Shown here: piece after piece, positions 40,289-51,266 of the stretch
How positions within the stretch are numbered: the first letter of the stretch is position 1
Layout of the letters: every line of letters begins with the position of its first letter
Assembly: GCF_008868125.1 (NCBI RefSeq)
Contig: NZ_WAAQ01000001.1
Span: 2,163,736 to 2,227,735 of the forward strand
DNA: 64,000 bases
Origin: Microbacterium maritypicum
Lineage (GTDB): Bacteria > Actinomycetota > Actinomycetes > Actinomycetales > Microbacteriaceae
Direction of reading: 5' to 3'
Position numbers and translations under genes: made by a program
The notes under the pieces: generated by a model
What the model was told of the DNA's origin: nothing
The model's database searches: none
What the model saw: only the letters and a program-made list of their open reading frames with translations

Positions 40289-41707
40289 ATGGCAAACACG
40301 ACCGATCTCGACCTCGAACTCGAGGAGCGACGTCGCGTCCTGGATGCCTGGGTCGCGACGAGGCGTCGAATCGCCGCGCTCGAGGCGGAAGCCGCAGAGC
40401 TGCTGACCGAGCAGATCGCCCTGCAAGATGCCGAAGTAACCGTGAGCCCCTTCCATCGAGAGGCGATCTACCGTTCCATGATCGCGGAGTTCTCCGCCGC
40501 CGGCCACGTGTCGAAAGGCTCGGTGGAGTTCGCCTTCGCCGATGCCCAGGCGCTGCACACCTCTCTCCCCGCCGTCCGCGCCGCGTTCTCGAAAGGCGCC
40601 GTGAGCGCCGGGCACGTGCGCGAGATCGCCAGGGCGAGCGCGATCGTCGCCGAAGCCGTCCGCAACAAGAAGGTCGACGCCGCGGTCATGAGCCTGTTCG
40701 AGACGGCGGTGCTTGTGGTCGCCGAACAGGACACGGCAGCGCGCACGAAGGCTCATGCGCGCCAGATCGCAGCCGCGCTCGTCGGCGAGACCGTCGTGCA
40801 GAGGCACCGACGTGCTGCGGAAGAGCGCTGCGTCACGGTGAAGTCCCTCGACGACGGGCTGGCCCTGCTCACCGCAGTGCTCCCCGAGTGGATCGCCACC
40901 GCGATCTCCGACAGGCTGAACCGTATGACGCGCGAGGTCGTGCGCGCTCGAAGCGACCGCGATATCGTGCCGCTGTCCTGGTGGTTCGAGGAAGTCGACG
41001 GCATCAGCCCCGAAGATCTCTCGCTCGACGACCCCGCGTTCGACCTGCTCGACGACGGGGTGATCCCGAGCACCGGGGGCGACACGTTCGCCACCGATCC
41101 CGAGGTCGACCACTTCCCCACCGACACTCGAACGTGGGCGCAGACGGAAGCCGACCTCTTCACGGATCTCCTCCTCACCGCAGACCCCAGCGTCGCGCAC
41201 GGCGACGGCCTCGACGGCATCCAGGCCCGTATCCAGGTCACCGTCGCGGCGACCACGCTCGCCGGCGCCGACGACAAGATTGCGGAACTCGAGGGACACG
41301 GCCCACTTCACCCCGACATCGCCCGCGATCTCGCGGGTCGCAACACCGGCTGGAGCCGCCTGTTCCTCGACCCGACAGGCATGGTGGTCGAGACCGACAC
41401 CTACACGCCGACCGAGGGGATGCGACGGTTCCTCCGTGCGCGCGACCAGCATTGCCGGTTCCCCGGGTGTCGCATGCCGGTGCACCGCTGCGAGATCGAC
41501 CACAATCACGATCACGCGAAGGGCGGGAAGACCAGAATCGACAACCTCGGTCACTTCTGCCGTGGCCACCACACGCTCAAGCATCCGGACATGCCCGACC
41601 CGCATCGTTGGACCGCCCAGCAGGAGAAAGACGGCAGCGTCACGTGGCACAGCCCCCTGGGTCGCGACTACGTCGACCCACCACCCCGACGCGTGATGTT
41701 CGTCTGA
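40289..41707 (+). CDS. DUF222-HNH endonuclease (13E12 repeat family)
   Basis: The 472-residue protein has an N-terminal helical DUF222 region (LEAEAAELLTEQIALQD, later RAAFSKGAVSAGHVREIARA). The C-terminal HNH nuclease domain contains HCRFPGCRMPVHRCEIDHNH, and then the GHHTLKHPD-like end (RGHHTLKHPDM), with zinc-binding cysteines and catalytic histidines. Mycobacterial members of this 13E12 family are DNA-damage inducible, and the LexA-like box right upstream agrees. Often multicopy in actinobacteria and of unknown function, possibly selfish or DNA-repair-linked. Convergent with the NUDIX-NYN gene. Confidence 0.93.
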   Translation: MANTTDLDLELEERRRVLDAWVATRRRIAALEAEAAELLTEQIALQDAEVTVSPFHREAIYRSMIAEFSAAGHVSKGSVEFAFADAQALHTSLPAVRAAFSKGAVSAGHVREIARASAIVAEAVRNKKVDAAVMSLFETAVLVVAEQDTAARTKAHARQIAAALVGETVVQRHRRAAEERCVTVKSLDDGLALLTAVLPEWIATAISDRLNRMTREVVRARSDRDIVPLSWWFEEVDGISPEDLSLDDPAFDLLDDGVIPSTGGDTFATDPEVDHFPTDTRTWAQTEADLFTDLLLTADPSVAHGDGLDGIQARIQVTVAATTLAGADDKIAELEGHGPLHPDIARDLAGRNTGWSRLFLDPTGMVVETDTYTPTEGMRRFLRARDQHCRFPGCRMPVHRCEIDHNHDHAKGGKTRIDNLGHFCRGHHTLKHPDMPDPHRWTAQQEKDGSVTWHSPLGRDYVDPPPRRVMFV

Positions 41708-41736
41708 ATCAGATGCTCACAGAGCGGGAGACGAAG

Positions 41737-42642
41737 TCAGCCGTGCGCCGCGAGATTTTCGAGAAGCCATCCTGCGGATCGGACCTGACCGGCACCGGCG
41801 CGCTCCACTCGTTCGCGGAGTTCCCGGTCGCTTGTCACCGCGATGACCGTCTCCGCACCGGCGACGCGGCGCTCGACCTCGGCGACGATCGCGTCGTCGC
41901 CCGCGGCCTCCGCCCGGATGATGGCGACTGCGCTCGCATCGTCATCGATTCCTCGGGCCTGCCCTTCGACCACCATCGACACCTCGGGGAACCACTCGTC
42001 ACCCCCGAGCTCCAGGTCGTCCGCAGAGACCGCCAGTCCCTCCAGCCGAGCCCTCAGACGAGCCGCCACCCCTGCGCGATCCTTCCACCAGCCGTCAGGA
42101 ACGGATCCGACGACATTCGCGGCATCCACGACGACGGCCGGACGCACGGTGAGCAGCGCCCTCAACGCCGACCACGACGCTCCGAAGCCGGGGTGCAACG
42201 GTCGAGAATCGACCTGATCGACCGGCACCCATTCCAAGGCGACGCTCTCCGGGTCGCTGATCACCGGCTCGAAAGGAACCCGCACGTCGGCGACGACGGT
42301 CGTGTACGCCCAGATCCCCAGGTCGAGAACGCTCGTGAACCGGGCTCGCACCGCCCCGTCCGGGACGCCTGCCTCTTCCTGAGCTTCGCGGATGGCTCCG
42401 GCGATCGCGCTCTCCCCCTCGTGCAGCGCGCCTCCCGGCAGCCCCCAGGTGCCCCCGAAGTGGCTCCACGAGACGCGATGCTGCAGCAGGATCCCCCGGG
42501 CAGGGTCGTAGGTGAGAAGACCGGCGGCGCCGAAGCGCCCCCAGTACTTCTCCCCCGACTCCGCGATCACCCAGGCATCGCCGGGATTCCGCGGCCCCTC
42601 AGGGCGACGCGGTTCACCGGAGGCAGGAGGTACGACAGTCAC
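41737..42642 (-). CDS. NUDIX hydrolase fused to a NYN/PIN-like nuclease domain
   Basis: The 301-residue protein combines two domains. Residues about 30-160 form a NUDIX fold with the box GGALHEGESAIAGAIREAQEEAGV in its usual 23-residue layout (the final REAQEEAGV carries the metal-binding glutamates). Residues about 165-300 resemble a NYN/PIN-like RNase fold: VVVDAANVVGSVPDGWWK with the first acidic residue, EVSMVVEGQARGIDDD, and DRELRERVERAGA with later acidic and helix elements. The pair suggests cleavage of a nucleotide or RNA cap-like group and of the RNA. GTG start at 42642 with GAGGGG upstream. I am sure of NUDIX, less of NYN. Confidence 0.85.
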   Translation of the reverse strand: MTVVPPASGEPRRPEGPRNPGDAWVIAESGEKYWGRFGAAGLLTYDPARGILLQHRVSWSHFGGTWGLPGGALHEGESAIAGAIREAQEEAGVPDGAVRARFTSVLDLGIWAYTTVVADVRVPFEPVISDPESVALEWVPVDQVDSRPLHPGFGASWSALRALLTVRPAVVVDAANVVGSVPDGWWKDRAGVAARLRARLEGLAVSADDLELGGDEWFPEVSMVVEGQARGIDDDASAVAIIRAEAAGDDAIVAEVERRVAGAETVIAVTSDRELRERVERAGAGQVRSAGWLLENLAAHG

Positions 42643-42703
42643 CCCCTCAGCCTTTCACAGCATCGGGGTCACGGCACCACGGCGCGACACGCGCCGGAAC
42701 AGA

Positions 42704-44224
42704 TCAGCGCTGACGCTTCTCGCGCACCCGCATGTTGATCACGATCGGCGTGCCCTCGAACGAATAGAGCTCGCGCAGACGCCGCTGGATGAATCGGCGG
42801 TATCCCGGGTCGAGGAACCCCGTCGTGAACAGCACGAACGTCGGCGGACGCGTCGACGCCTGGGTGCCGAACAGGATGCGCGGCTGCTTTCCACCACGCA
42901 GCGGGTGCGGGTGCTCGGCCACGAGTTCCGCCAGGAAGGCGTTGAACTTGCCCGTGGGGATACGACGATCCCAGTTCTCCAGCGCCGTCTCCAGCGCCGG
43001 CACGAGCTTGTCGAGGTGACGACCGGTCTTCGCCGAGATGTTCACGCGCGGGGCCCAGGCGACGTGCGCCAGGTCCTGCTCGATCTCACGCTCGAGGTAG
43101 CGACGGCGGTCGGCGTTCTCGAGGTCGTCGTCGTTCAGACGATCCCACTTGTTGAACGCGAGCACGAGCGCGCGGCCCGACTCGAGCACGAGGTCGATGA
43201 TGCGCACATCCTGCTCGCTGATCGTCTCGGAGACGTCGAGCACGACGACCGCGACCTCGGCCTTCTCCAGCGCGGCAGAAGTGCGCAGTGAGGCGTAGAA
43301 GTCCGCGCCCTGGGCCATGTGCACGCGGCGGCGGATGCCGGCGGTGTCGACCAGTCGCCACATCTTCCCGCCGAGCTCCACGACCTCATCCACAGGGTCG
43401 CGGGTGGTGCCGGCCAGGTCGTTCACGACCACGCGCTCCTCGCCGGCCGCCTTGTTCAGCAGCGACGACTTGCCCACGTTCGGGCGACCGAGGATCGCCA
43501 CTCGACGCGGCCCCCCGATCTCCTGCTTCGCGACGGCCGAGACCTCGGGAAGCTTCTTCAGCACGGCGTCCAGCAGGTCGGCGACGCCACGTCCGTGGAT
43601 GGCGGACACGGGGTGGGGCTCACCGAGGCCCAGGCTCCACAGGGCCGCGGTCTCCGGCTCCTGGCGGGCATCGTCGATCTTGTTGGCGACGAGGAACACC
43701 GGCTTGCCGCTCTTGCGCAGCAGCTTCACGACGTGCTCGTCTGTCGACGTCGCACCCACCATCGCGTCGACCACGAACAGCACCATGTCGGCGAGGTCGA
43801 TCGCGACCTCGGCCTGCATCGCGACGGAGCGGTCGATGCCGCGGGCGTCAGGCTCCCATCCGCCGGTGTCGACGAGCGAGAAGCGACGATCGGCCCACTC
43901 GGCCTTGTACGTCACGCGGTCGCGGGTCACGCCCGGGGTGTCCTCGACGACGGCCTCGCGGCGGCCGAGGATGCGGTTCACGAGCGCGGACTTGCCCACG
44001 TTCGGTCGTCCGACGATCGCCACCACGGGCAGCGCCGGGCTGTAGTGGATGCCGTCCTCGCCGAGCGTGATGCCCGCGAGGAGTTCCGCATCCTCGTCGT
44101 CCAGCTCGTAGTCGGAGAGCCCGGCGCGAAGTGTCTCCGCGCGCTGCTCGGCGAGATGCTCGTCGAGCTGGTCCATCTTCTCGGCGAGCTGGTCGGGGCC
44201 GCCTTCGTATTCGTCGTCAGCCAC
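42704..44224 (-). CDS. der: GTPase Der (EngA), ribosome assembly
   Basis: The 506-residue protein carries two GTPase domains in tandem and a KH-like C-terminal domain, the Der layout. The first P-loop is [13 protein letters not shown] (residues 72-84), with [16 protein letters not shown] and NKIDD. The second is [13 protein letters not shown], with [17 protein letters not shown] and NKWD. Der binds the 50S subunit and is essential for its maturation. An acidic N-terminal extension of about 65 residues precedes the first domain, which is common in actinobacteria. Start is GTG at 44224; it overlaps the cmk stop by 8 nt. Confidence 0.97.
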   Translation of the reverse strand: MADDEYEGGPDQLAEKMDQLDEHLAEQRAETLRAGLSDYELDDEDAELLAGITLGEDGIHYSPALPVVAIVGRPNVGKSALVNRILGRREAVVEDTPGVTRDRVTYKAEWADRRFSLVDTGGWEPDARGIDRSVAMQAEVAIDLADMVLFVVDAMVGATSTDEHVVKLLRKSGKPVFLVANKIDDARQEPETAALWSLGLGEPHPVSAIHGRGVADLLDAVLKKLPEVSAVAKQEIGGPRRVAILGRPNVGKSSLLNKAAGEERVVVNDLAGTTRDPVDEVVELGGKMWRLVDTAGIRRRVHMAQGADFYASLRTSAALEKAEVAVVVLDVSETISEQDVRIIDLVLESGRALVLAFNKWDRLNDDDLENADRRRYLEREIEQDLAHVAWAPRVNISAKTGRHLDKLVPALETALENWDRRIPTGKFNAFLAELVAEHPHPLRGGKQPRILFGTQASTRPPTFVLFTTGFLDPGYRRFIQRRLRELYSFEGTPIVINMRVREKRQR

Positions 44225-44936
44225 GGTGTGCTCCTTGGATTCGTTCGATCACCGTGAGGACGGCATCGATGGTCTGGGGGAAATCGAGTTCCGTCGAATC
44301 GACGACCTCGACGCCTTCTGCGGCGTTGAGGAAGTCGACGACGGCGCTGTCTGAGGCATCGCGCTTGTGCAGCGCCGCGGCGACAGCAGCCGCGTTCTCG
44401 CCGGCGAGTTCGCCGGCACGTCGGGCGGCCCGTACCTCGGGGGCCGCGGTGAGAAGGATCCGCACCGGGGCGTCGGGGGCGACAACGGTCGTGATGTCCC
44501 GCCCTTCGACCACGACGGCGGGGTACGACGACTCGGCGACGAGTCGCCGGAACATCTCGTTGACCTGTGCCCGCACCTCGGGCACGCGCGCCACGCCGCT
44601 CACGGCCCCGGAGACCCGCGGGTCGCGGATCGCCTCGGTGACATCGACGTCGCCGACGAGCACCGTCCGCTCGTCGGGGTCGAGCCCGAGCGTGAGCGGG
44701 AACGCGGATGCCGCGGCGCGAACAGTCTCGGGATCCTCGGTGTCGGCACCCTGATCGAGTACATGCCAGGCCAGCGCGCGGTAGGCGGCGCCGGTGTCGA
44801 GGTAGCCGAAGCCGAGCGTGCGGGCGACGGCCTTCGACACACTGGACTTGCCGGAGCCGGCCGGACCGTCGATCGCGATGAACTTGTGGGCGTCGGTCAC
44901 GTGCGCCTCCGCGGCAGAGGTCGAGATGTCAGTCAT
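44217..44936 (-). CDS. cmk: Cytidylate kinase
   Basis: This 239-residue enzyme transfers phosphate from ATP to CMP or dCMP. The P-loop is [16 protein letters not shown] (about residues 18-33). [13 protein letters not shown], a V-E-G-R-D-I-T motif ([12 protein letters not shown]) and [15 protein letters not shown] complete the nucleotide monophosphate-binding region typical of Cmk. ATG at 44936 was chosen over the long upstream frame because it begins just inside the tyrA end (8-nt overlap). der follows with another 8-nt overlap. Confidence 0.96.
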   Translation of the reverse strand: MTDISTSAAEAHVTDAHKFIAIDGPAGSGKSSVSKAVARTLGFGYLDTGAAYRALAWHVLDQGADTEDPETVRAAASAFPLTLGLDPDERTVLVGDVDVTEAIRDPRVSGAVSGVARVPEVRAQVNEMFRRLVAESSYPAVVVEGRDITTVVAPDAPVRILLTAAPEVRAARRAGELAGENAAAVAAALHKRDASDSAVVDFLNAAEGVEVVDSTELDFPQTIDAVLTVIERIQGAHRG

Positions 44937-46065
44937 TGGTGCTCCCTGCGATGCGCCAGCCGCGCTCCTGCAGTCCGGTGATCGCACCGTGCAGCGCTGC
45001 CGGATCGACGCTGATCTCAGCGAGACCGAACTGCGCGCCGGGGGAGTGCTCGAGACGGAGATCCTCGACGTTGACGCCGAGCTCGCCGAGCTCGCCGAAC
45101 AGCCTTCCGAGCTGCCCGGCGGTGTCGTCGACCATGACGACGAGCGATTCGAAGCGCTGGTTCTGTCCGTGCTTGCCGGGAAGACGTTCGACGCCGTCGT
45201 TGCCCTGACGGATCGTCTCGGCCACGATGCGGCGGGCGCCAGGAGCCCCGGGCTGGCGAAGGGCGTCGGAGATCTCCCCGAGGTCGGACGCGAGCGCGTC
45301 GAGGATCTCGACCACCGGTGCGGCGTTCGCCCCGAGGATCTGCACCCAGAGTTCAGGGGCGGATGCCGCGATCCGCGTCGTGTCGCGGACGCCCTGGCCC
45401 GCGAGACGGAGCGCCCCCTCCTCTGCTTCGGCGAGGCGACCCGCAAGCAGACTCGCCACGACCTGGGGCACGTGCGAGGTCAGTGCGACCGAACGGTCGT
45501 GCTCCTCCGGAGTCATCTCGAGCGGCATCGCTCCCACATCGAGCGCCAGAGCCTCGACGAGGGCGAGGTCGGAAGCCTTGGTCTCCTCGTCACGGCACAC
45601 CACCCACGGCCGACCGATGAAGAGGTCTGCGCGGGCCGAGATCGCCCCACCGCGCTCACGACCGGCGAGCGGGTGCGAGCCGATGTAGCGGGCGAGGTCG
45701 ACGCCGCGGGCCCGGAGCGTGCGGAACGGCTCGAGCTTCACGCTGGCGACGTCGGTGACGACGGCGTGCGGGAACTGTTCGAGCTCTACCTGGATCACGT
45801 CGGCCGTGACATCGGGCGGGACGGCGACCACGATCAGGGATGGTGAGTCGTCCTCCGCAGGGAGGCGGCCTGCACCGTAGTCGACGGCGAGGCGGAGCTG
45901 TGCGGGCGAGGCATCGGTCAGCACGACGTCGACGCCCTTCGTGCGGAGCGCATGCCCGATGCTCGCGCCGAGGAGTCCGGCGCCGACGATGCGGACGGTG
46001 CCGGAGAGGCGCGGCGCGACAAAGCCCGCTCTCCGCCCCGTGGGCGCACTCGTCGTATCGGTCAT
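44929..46065 (-). CDS. tyrA: Prephenate dehydrogenase with ACT domain
   Basis: The 378-residue enzyme catalyses oxidative decarboxylation of prephenate in tyrosine synthesis. An NAD-binding Rossmann fold begins [17 protein letters not shown] (G-x-G-x2-G). The catalytic histidine is in [14 protein letters not shown], and a helical dimer domain follows with [15 protein letters not shown]. The last ~75 residues form an ACT domain ([19 protein letters not shown], then [12 protein letters not shown]) for feedback by tyrosine. It overlaps rluB by 4 nt and cmk by 8 nt. This order (rluB, tyrA, cmk, der) is conserved in actinobacteria. Confidence 0.95.
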   Translation of the reverse strand: MTDTTSAPTGRRAGFVAPRLSGTVRIVGAGLLGASIGHALRTKGVDVVLTDASPAQLRLAVDYGAGRLPAEDDSPSLIVVAVPPDVTADVIQVELEQFPHAVVTDVASVKLEPFRTLRARGVDLARYIGSHPLAGRERGGAISARADLFIGRPWVVCRDEETKASDLALVEALALDVGAMPLEMTPEEHDRSVALTSHVPQVVASLLAGRLAEAEEGALRLAGQGVRDTTRIAASAPELWVQILGANAAPVVEILDALASDLGEISDALRQPGAPGARRIVAETIRQGNDGVERLPGKHGQNQRFESLVVMVDDTAGQLGRLFGELGELGVNVEDLRLEHSPGAQFGLAEISVDPAALHGAITGLQERGWRIAGSTND

Positions 46066-46868
46066 TCGTTCTCCTGCTCGCCTGGCGCCTCGGCGACACC
46101 GGAATCACGGCGCGACAGGGTCAAAAGCGCGCCGAGTTCGATTTTACTCAGTTCCCGCGTCTTCCCGGCCGGGAGGGTTCCCAGGTGGAGCGGACCGAAC
46201 TGGCGACGCACGAGCTCTGTGACGGGGTGGCCGACCGCGGCGAGCATCCGACGCACGATCCGGTTGCGACCGGAATGCAGCGTCAGCTCCACCAGGCTCG
46301 ACCCGCGAGACGTGTCCAGCAGCCGCGCCTTGTCCGCCGCGATCGGACCGTCTTCGAGCTCGATGCCCTTGGTGAGCTTCGAGATCGTCTGCGGCAGCAC
46401 GGTGCCCTCGACCTTCGCGATGTACACCTTGGTCACGCCGAAGGAGGGGTGCGCCAGCACGTGCGCGAGGGCGCCGTCATTGGTGAGGATCAGCAGTCCG
46501 CTGGTCTCGGCATCGAGGCGGCCGACGTTGTACAGACGCTCCTCGTAGTCGGCGGTGAAGCGACGGAGGTCGGGACGGCCGCTCTCGTCCTTCATGCTGC
46601 TGACGACGCCGGTGGGCTTGTTGAGCATGACGTAGCGCTTCGAGACGTCGAGCTGCACGGCGGTGCCGTCGACATCGACGAGGTCGTTCTCCGGGTCGAT
46701 CCGCCTGCCGAGCTCGGCGACGACGATGCCGTTGACGCGGATGCGCCCCTCGGTGATGTACTGCTCGACGACGCGTCGCGAGGCCACCCCCGCGCCGGCG
46801 AGGACCTTCTGCAGGCGCACGCCCTCGGGTGCGGTCTCGGAGTCTGTCGAGGCGTCGAAGCCGGTCAT
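46062..46868 (-). CDS. rluB: 23S rRNA pseudouridine synthase, RsuA/RluB family
   Basis: The 268-residue enzyme starts with an S4 RNA-binding domain (VRLQKVLAGAGVASRRVVEQ, then YITEGRIRVNG). The catalytic domain carries the aspartate in YNVGRLDAETSGLLILTNDG and the late family motif LHSGRNRIVRRMLAAVGHPV. RluB modifies U2605 (E. coli numbering) in 23S rRNA. RsuA-family specificity cannot be told from this alone, but position after scpB favours RluB. It overlaps scpB and tyrA by 4 nt on each side. Confidence 0.94.
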   Translation of the reverse strand: MTGFDASTDSETAPEGVRLQKVLAGAGVASRRVVEQYITEGRIRVNGIVVAELGRRIDPENDLVDVDGTAVQLDVSKRYVMLNKPTGVVSSMKDESGRPDLRRFTADYEERLYNVGRLDAETSGLLILTNDGALAHVLAHPSFGVTKVYIAKVEGTVLPQTISKLTKGIELEDGPIAADKARLLDTSRGSSLVELTLHSGRNRIVRRMLAAVGHPVTELVRRQFGPLHLGTLPAGKTRELSKIELGALLTLSRRDSGVAEAPGEQENE

Positions 46869-47479
46869 CGGATGGTCCCTTCGTCGAATCCGTCTGCCCC
46901 GTCATCGAGCAGCGGGGAGATCGGGGGCAGCTCGTCGAGCGAGTTGATGCCCAGGTGCTGGAGGAGCGCGTCGGTCGTGCCGTAGTTGAGTGCGCCCGTC
47001 TCGGAGTCTGCGAACAGCTCGGTGATCAGGCCTCGGGCGAGGAGGGTGCGGACGACCGAGTCGACGTTCACCGCGCGGATGGAGGCGACCTGGCTGCGCG
47101 TCACCGGCTGCTTGTAGGCGATCACGGCCAGAGTCTCGAGAGCGGCCTGCGAAAGACGAGCGGGGGCCTGTCCTCCGACGAACTCGGCCACCACGGCGTC
47201 GAGGTCCTCACGCACGTACAGTCGCCACCCGCCGCCGACCTCCCGCAGCTCGAAGCCGCGTCGAGGACCAGTGCCCACACCGTCGTAGTCCTCGACGAGC
47301 GCCTCGAGCGTCTGACGCACGGCGGGCACGGGCGATCCCACGGCGGCGGCCAGTGCGACGAGACCGATCGGCTCGTCCACGATGAACAGGATCGCCTCGA
47401 TCCGCTCGGAGAGGGGGATCTCCGGCACCGCGTCCGTGCTTTCCGGGGTCACGCTCTCGTCGGTCACGTCATCGGTCAT
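46865..47479 (-). CDS. scpB: Segregation and condensation protein B
   Basis: The 204-residue ScpB has two winged-helix domains (IPLSERIEAILFIVDEPIGL; RLSQAALETLAVIAYKQPVT, then RSQVASIRAVNVDSVVRTLL). It dimerises and binds ScpA in the Smc complex that compacts and segregates the chromosome. ATG at 47479 was chosen; the longer frame overlaps too far into scpA. It overlaps the scpA stop by 11 nt and rluB by 4 nt. Confidence 0.95.
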   Translation of the reverse strand: MTDDVTDESVTPESTDAVPEIPLSERIEAILFIVDEPIGLVALAAAVGSPVPAVRQTLEALVEDYDGVGTGPRRGFELREVGGGWRLYVREDLDAVVAEFVGGQAPARLSQAALETLAVIAYKQPVTRSQVASIRAVNVDSVVRTLLARGLITELFADSETGALNYGTTDALLQHLGINSLDELPPISPLLDDGADGFDEGTIR

Positions 47480-48309
47480 AGTCGGCTCCCAGGGTCGCCA
47501 GCGTCTCATCCGACCAGGAGTCGGCTGCCCAGCGCAGCGTCAGCTCGCCGAGCGGTTCCAGTTGTTCGAAGGACAGTGCCGCATGCCGGTACAGCTCCAG
47601 CACCGAGATGAAGCGCGCGACGACGATACCCGGCTCGGTCACGCCGGCGACGAGCTCGCGGAAGCTCAGCGACTCGGCGCCGCGCAGCAGCGTCACCACG
47701 ATCGCCGCCTGTTCGCGGATGCTGACCAGCGGCGCGTGCAGATGGTCGAGCCCGACGTGTGGGATCTCCTTGGGCGCGAAGGCCAGCAGTGCGAGCGCCG
47801 CGAAGTCGTCGGCGGTCAGCGACCAGACGAGCTCCGGCGTCTGGCGGCGGTGCTTCTCCTCGAGGCGGACGGCACGCACATGACGACGGTCTTCGCGCTG
47901 CAGGCAGCGGGCGAACCACGTCGAGACCTCCTTGAAGGCCCGGTACTGCAGCAACCGGGCGAACAGCAGATCGCGCGCCTCGAGAAGAGCCACGGCCTCG
48001 GCATCCACCAGCTCGCCCTGCGGCAGAAGCCCTGCCACCTTCATGTCGAGCAGTGTCGCAGCCACGACCAGGAACTCGGAAGCCTGATCGAGGTCGTCGT
48101 CGTCGTCGAGCGCACCCAAGTACGCGATGAACTCGTTGGTGACCGCGCTCAGAGACACCTCGGTGATGTCCATCTCGTGCTTCGAGATGAGGTTCAGCAG
48201 CAGGTCGAAGGGGCCGTCGAAGTTCGACAGCGAGACCCGGAAGCCTGCGGTGTCGGCAGACGCGGAATCGTCTGCGCCCTCCTCGGGCGACGCGTCGACA
48301 GGTCTTTCG

Positions 48310-48326
<17 letters not shown>
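47469..48326 (-). CDS. scpA: Segregation and condensation protein A
   Basis: The 285-residue kleisin subunit of the Smc-ScpAB complex shows the N-terminal RVSLSNFDGPFDLLLNLISK and EMDITEVSLSAVTNEFIAYL motifs. A middle helical part contains ASEFLVVAATLLDMKVAGLL, and the C-terminal winged helix is seen in FRELVAGVTEPGIVVARFIS, then VLELYRHAALSFEQ. GTG at 48326 gives an N-terminal acidic tail of about 30 residues. It overlaps the parA stop by 17 nt, which suggests coupled translation. Confidence 0.93.
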
Positions 48327-49200
<874 letters not shown>

Positions 49201-49251
49201 CCGTTCTCCTGCTCCTTCGTGCTTGGTCGATTGTACCGGCCGGGCCCCCTC

Positions 49252-50589
49252 TCACACGCCGCGCAACGCGGCGACCGGCTCGATGCGGGCTGCACGACGT
49301 GCCGGGTACCATCCGGACGCCCATCCGACCAGCGCACCCAGGAGGGTCCCGGCGACGGCGACCAGAGGATCGGTCACGGGCGACCACCCCTGCACCGCCG
49401 CGACGGCGATCACCGCGACCACGCCGAGTGCCGACCCGATGATGCCGCCGATGAACCCGATGACGATGGACTCCACCATGAACTGCGCGCCGATCTGTCG
49501 CCGGGTCGCGCCGAGCGCACGCCGCAGCCCGATCTCGCCGATGCGCTCCATCACCGAGAGCAGGGTGACGTTGGCGATGCCGAGACCGCCGGCGAGCAGA
49601 GCGATGACGCCCAGGATGAGGAACACGACGTTCACGTCGGCCTGCACGTTCTGGCTGAGGTCGGACGATGCCGCCGGTGACCGCGCCTCGAGCGAGTCGG
49701 GGTCGTCGGGCTGGAGGGCCAGCACCGCCTGCTTCGCGACCTGCGGCCCCGCCCCCAGCGCGATGTGGATCGTCAACTCGGAAGGCGCGGTCAGTCCGAA
49801 GTCGGCGCGAGCGGACCCTTGAGGGATGATGACCCCGTCCACGAACTCGGAACGGCGATCCATGCCCTCGATGATGCCGATGACGGAATATGAGACACCT
49901 GCGATGAAGATCGAGGGCTGCGAATCGACGCGGTTGATCCCCATCCGCTCGGCCGCGCGCTGTCCCAGAACCGCGACGCGGTCGCCACGGGCGTCGTGTC
50001 CGTCATCGAAGAAGCGACCGGTCACGAGGTCGCCGTCCACCGTCTCCGGAAGGTCCTGCGTGGTGGCGAAGAGCTTCGGGGATGCCGTGATCGGTGCCGA
50101 GGGATCGTTCACCGGCACGGCCGTGATGGTCTCGCCGTCCGCGAGCTCGACCGGGGCGATCAGTGCGGCGCTGTCCACACCGGCCAACAGCTTCACGCGC
50201 TCGGGAGAGTCCCACGGCAGCCGCCCGGTCGCGACCGTCGTGTTCCCCTTGCCCGATTGCGCCTTGGCCGGGGTGACGACCACCTGAGTCGCAGCGACGC
50301 CGTCGAACTGCCTCGCGATCTGCGCGGCGGCGGTCTGCGCGAATCCGAGCGTCGCGACCAGCGAAGCGATACCGAGGACCGTGCCGAGGATGGTCATGAC
50401 GAGCCGTGCCGGACGCGAGCCGATGTCGGCCGTGGCCTCGGCCACGAGGTCCTGAAACGTGAACCGATCGGCATGCTTCACCGCCGGGAGCAGCGCGGCC
50501 GCCGAGTTCTTCGGCTCCACGACCTCATCGCCGGGGTTCTCGGCGCTGGTTTCCTCGACGTTCCTGCGACGCCGCAGCACGCGTTTCAC
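49252..50589 (-). CDS. MacB-type ABC transporter permease
   Basis: The 445-residue permease has the MacB/FtsX layout: one N-terminal helix (ARLVMTILGTVLGIASLVAT), a large extracytoplasmic domain of about 240 residues, and three C-terminal helices (VNVVFLILGVIALLAGGLGI, IVIGFIGGIIGSALGVVAVI and LVAVAGTLLGALVGWASGWY). The family motif MERIGEIGLRRALGATRRQI sits between the second and third helices. It is coupled by 4 nt to the ATPase gene. Such MacB-like systems push substrates from the periplasmic side or act mechanically on envelope enzymes. The substrate is unknown. Confidence 0.92.
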   Translation of the reverse strand: MKRVLRRRRNVEETSAENPGDEVVEPKNSAAALLPAVKHADRFTFQDLVAEATADIGSRPARLVMTILGTVLGIASLVATLGFAQTAAAQIARQFDGVAATQVVVTPAKAQSGKGNTTVATGRLPWDSPERVKLLAGVDSAALIAPVELADGETITAVPVNDPSAPITASPKLFATTQDLPETVDGDLVTGRFFDDGHDARGDRVAVLGQRAAERMGINRVDSQPSIFIAGVSYSVIGIIEGMDRRSEFVDGVIIPQGSARADFGLTAPSELTIHIALGAGPQVAKQAVLALQPDDPDSLEARSPAASSDLSQNVQADVNVVFLILGVIALLAGGLGIANVTLLSVMERIGEIGLRRALGATRRQIGAQFMVESIVIGFIGGIIGSALGVVAVIAVAAVQGWSPVTDPLVAVAGTLLGALVGWASGWYPARRAARIEPVAALRGV

Positions 50590-51266
50590 AGTTCCGTCAA
50601 TCGGCCGTCGGCGATGCGTATGCTGCGGCCGGCACGCCGTGCCACCGCATCGTCGTGGGTGATGACGATGAGCGTGAGTCCATCGGCGTTCAGCTCCTCG
50701 AACAGCTCCATCACCTCGCCCGAGGTGCGCTGGTCGAGGTTTCCTGTCGGCTCGTCCGCGAGCAGCAGTCGCGGGCTGCTGACGACCGCTCGCGCCACGG
50801 CGACGCGCTGGCGCTCACCGCCCGAGAGCGAGTTGGGGAAAAAGTCGATGCGGTGTCCGAGGCCCACGCGGGTCAACGCCGCCCGCGCACGTGCCTCGCG
50901 CTCCTGTCGGGGCACGCCGCTGTACAGCATGGGCATCAGCACGTTGTCGAGCACGCTGCGCCGCGGGAGCAGGTGGAACGACTGGAACACGAAGCCGATG
51001 AACCGCGCGCGCACCGCCGCCCGCTCGTCCTCGGTGAGGTCACCGGTGAGCGAGCCCGCAAGCCGGTACTCCCCCACACTCGGACGATCGAGGAGGCCGA
51101 GAAGGTTGAGCATGGTCGATTTGCCCGATCCACTGGGTCCGACGATGGAGATATAGTCTCCCGCTTCCACGGTGAGCGTCGCGGCCTTGAGCGCCTGTAC
51201 CTCGGGCGGGCCGGGGAACGAGCGCGTGACATCGCGGAACTCGACGAGCGGAGGTGCAGGCGTCAC
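50586..51266 (-). CDS. ABC transporter ATP-binding protein (MacB/LolD type)
   Basis: The 226-residue ATPase has Walker A SIVGPSGSGKSTMLN (about residues 40-54), a Q-loop FVFQSFHLLPRRSV, the signature NSLSGGERQRVAVARAVV and Walker B LLLADEPTGNLD, followed by the H-loop in LIVITHDD. This fits MacB/LolD-type ATPases. The GTG start overlaps the adaptor gene stop by 4 nt (GTGA), and the stop overlaps the permease start by 4 nt, so the ATPase, adaptor and permease are made as a set. Confidence 0.95.
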   Translation of the reverse strand: MTPAPPLVEFRDVTRSFPGPPEVQALKAATLTVEAGDYISIVGPSGSGKSTMLNLLGLLDRPSVGEYRLAGSLTGDLTEDERAAVRARFIGFVFQSFHLLPRRSVLDNVLMPMLYSGVPRQEREARARAALTRVGLGHRIDFFPNSLSGGERQRVAVARAVVSSPRLLLADEPTGNLDQRTSGEVMELFEELNADGLTLIVITHDDAVARRAGRSIRIADGRLTEL

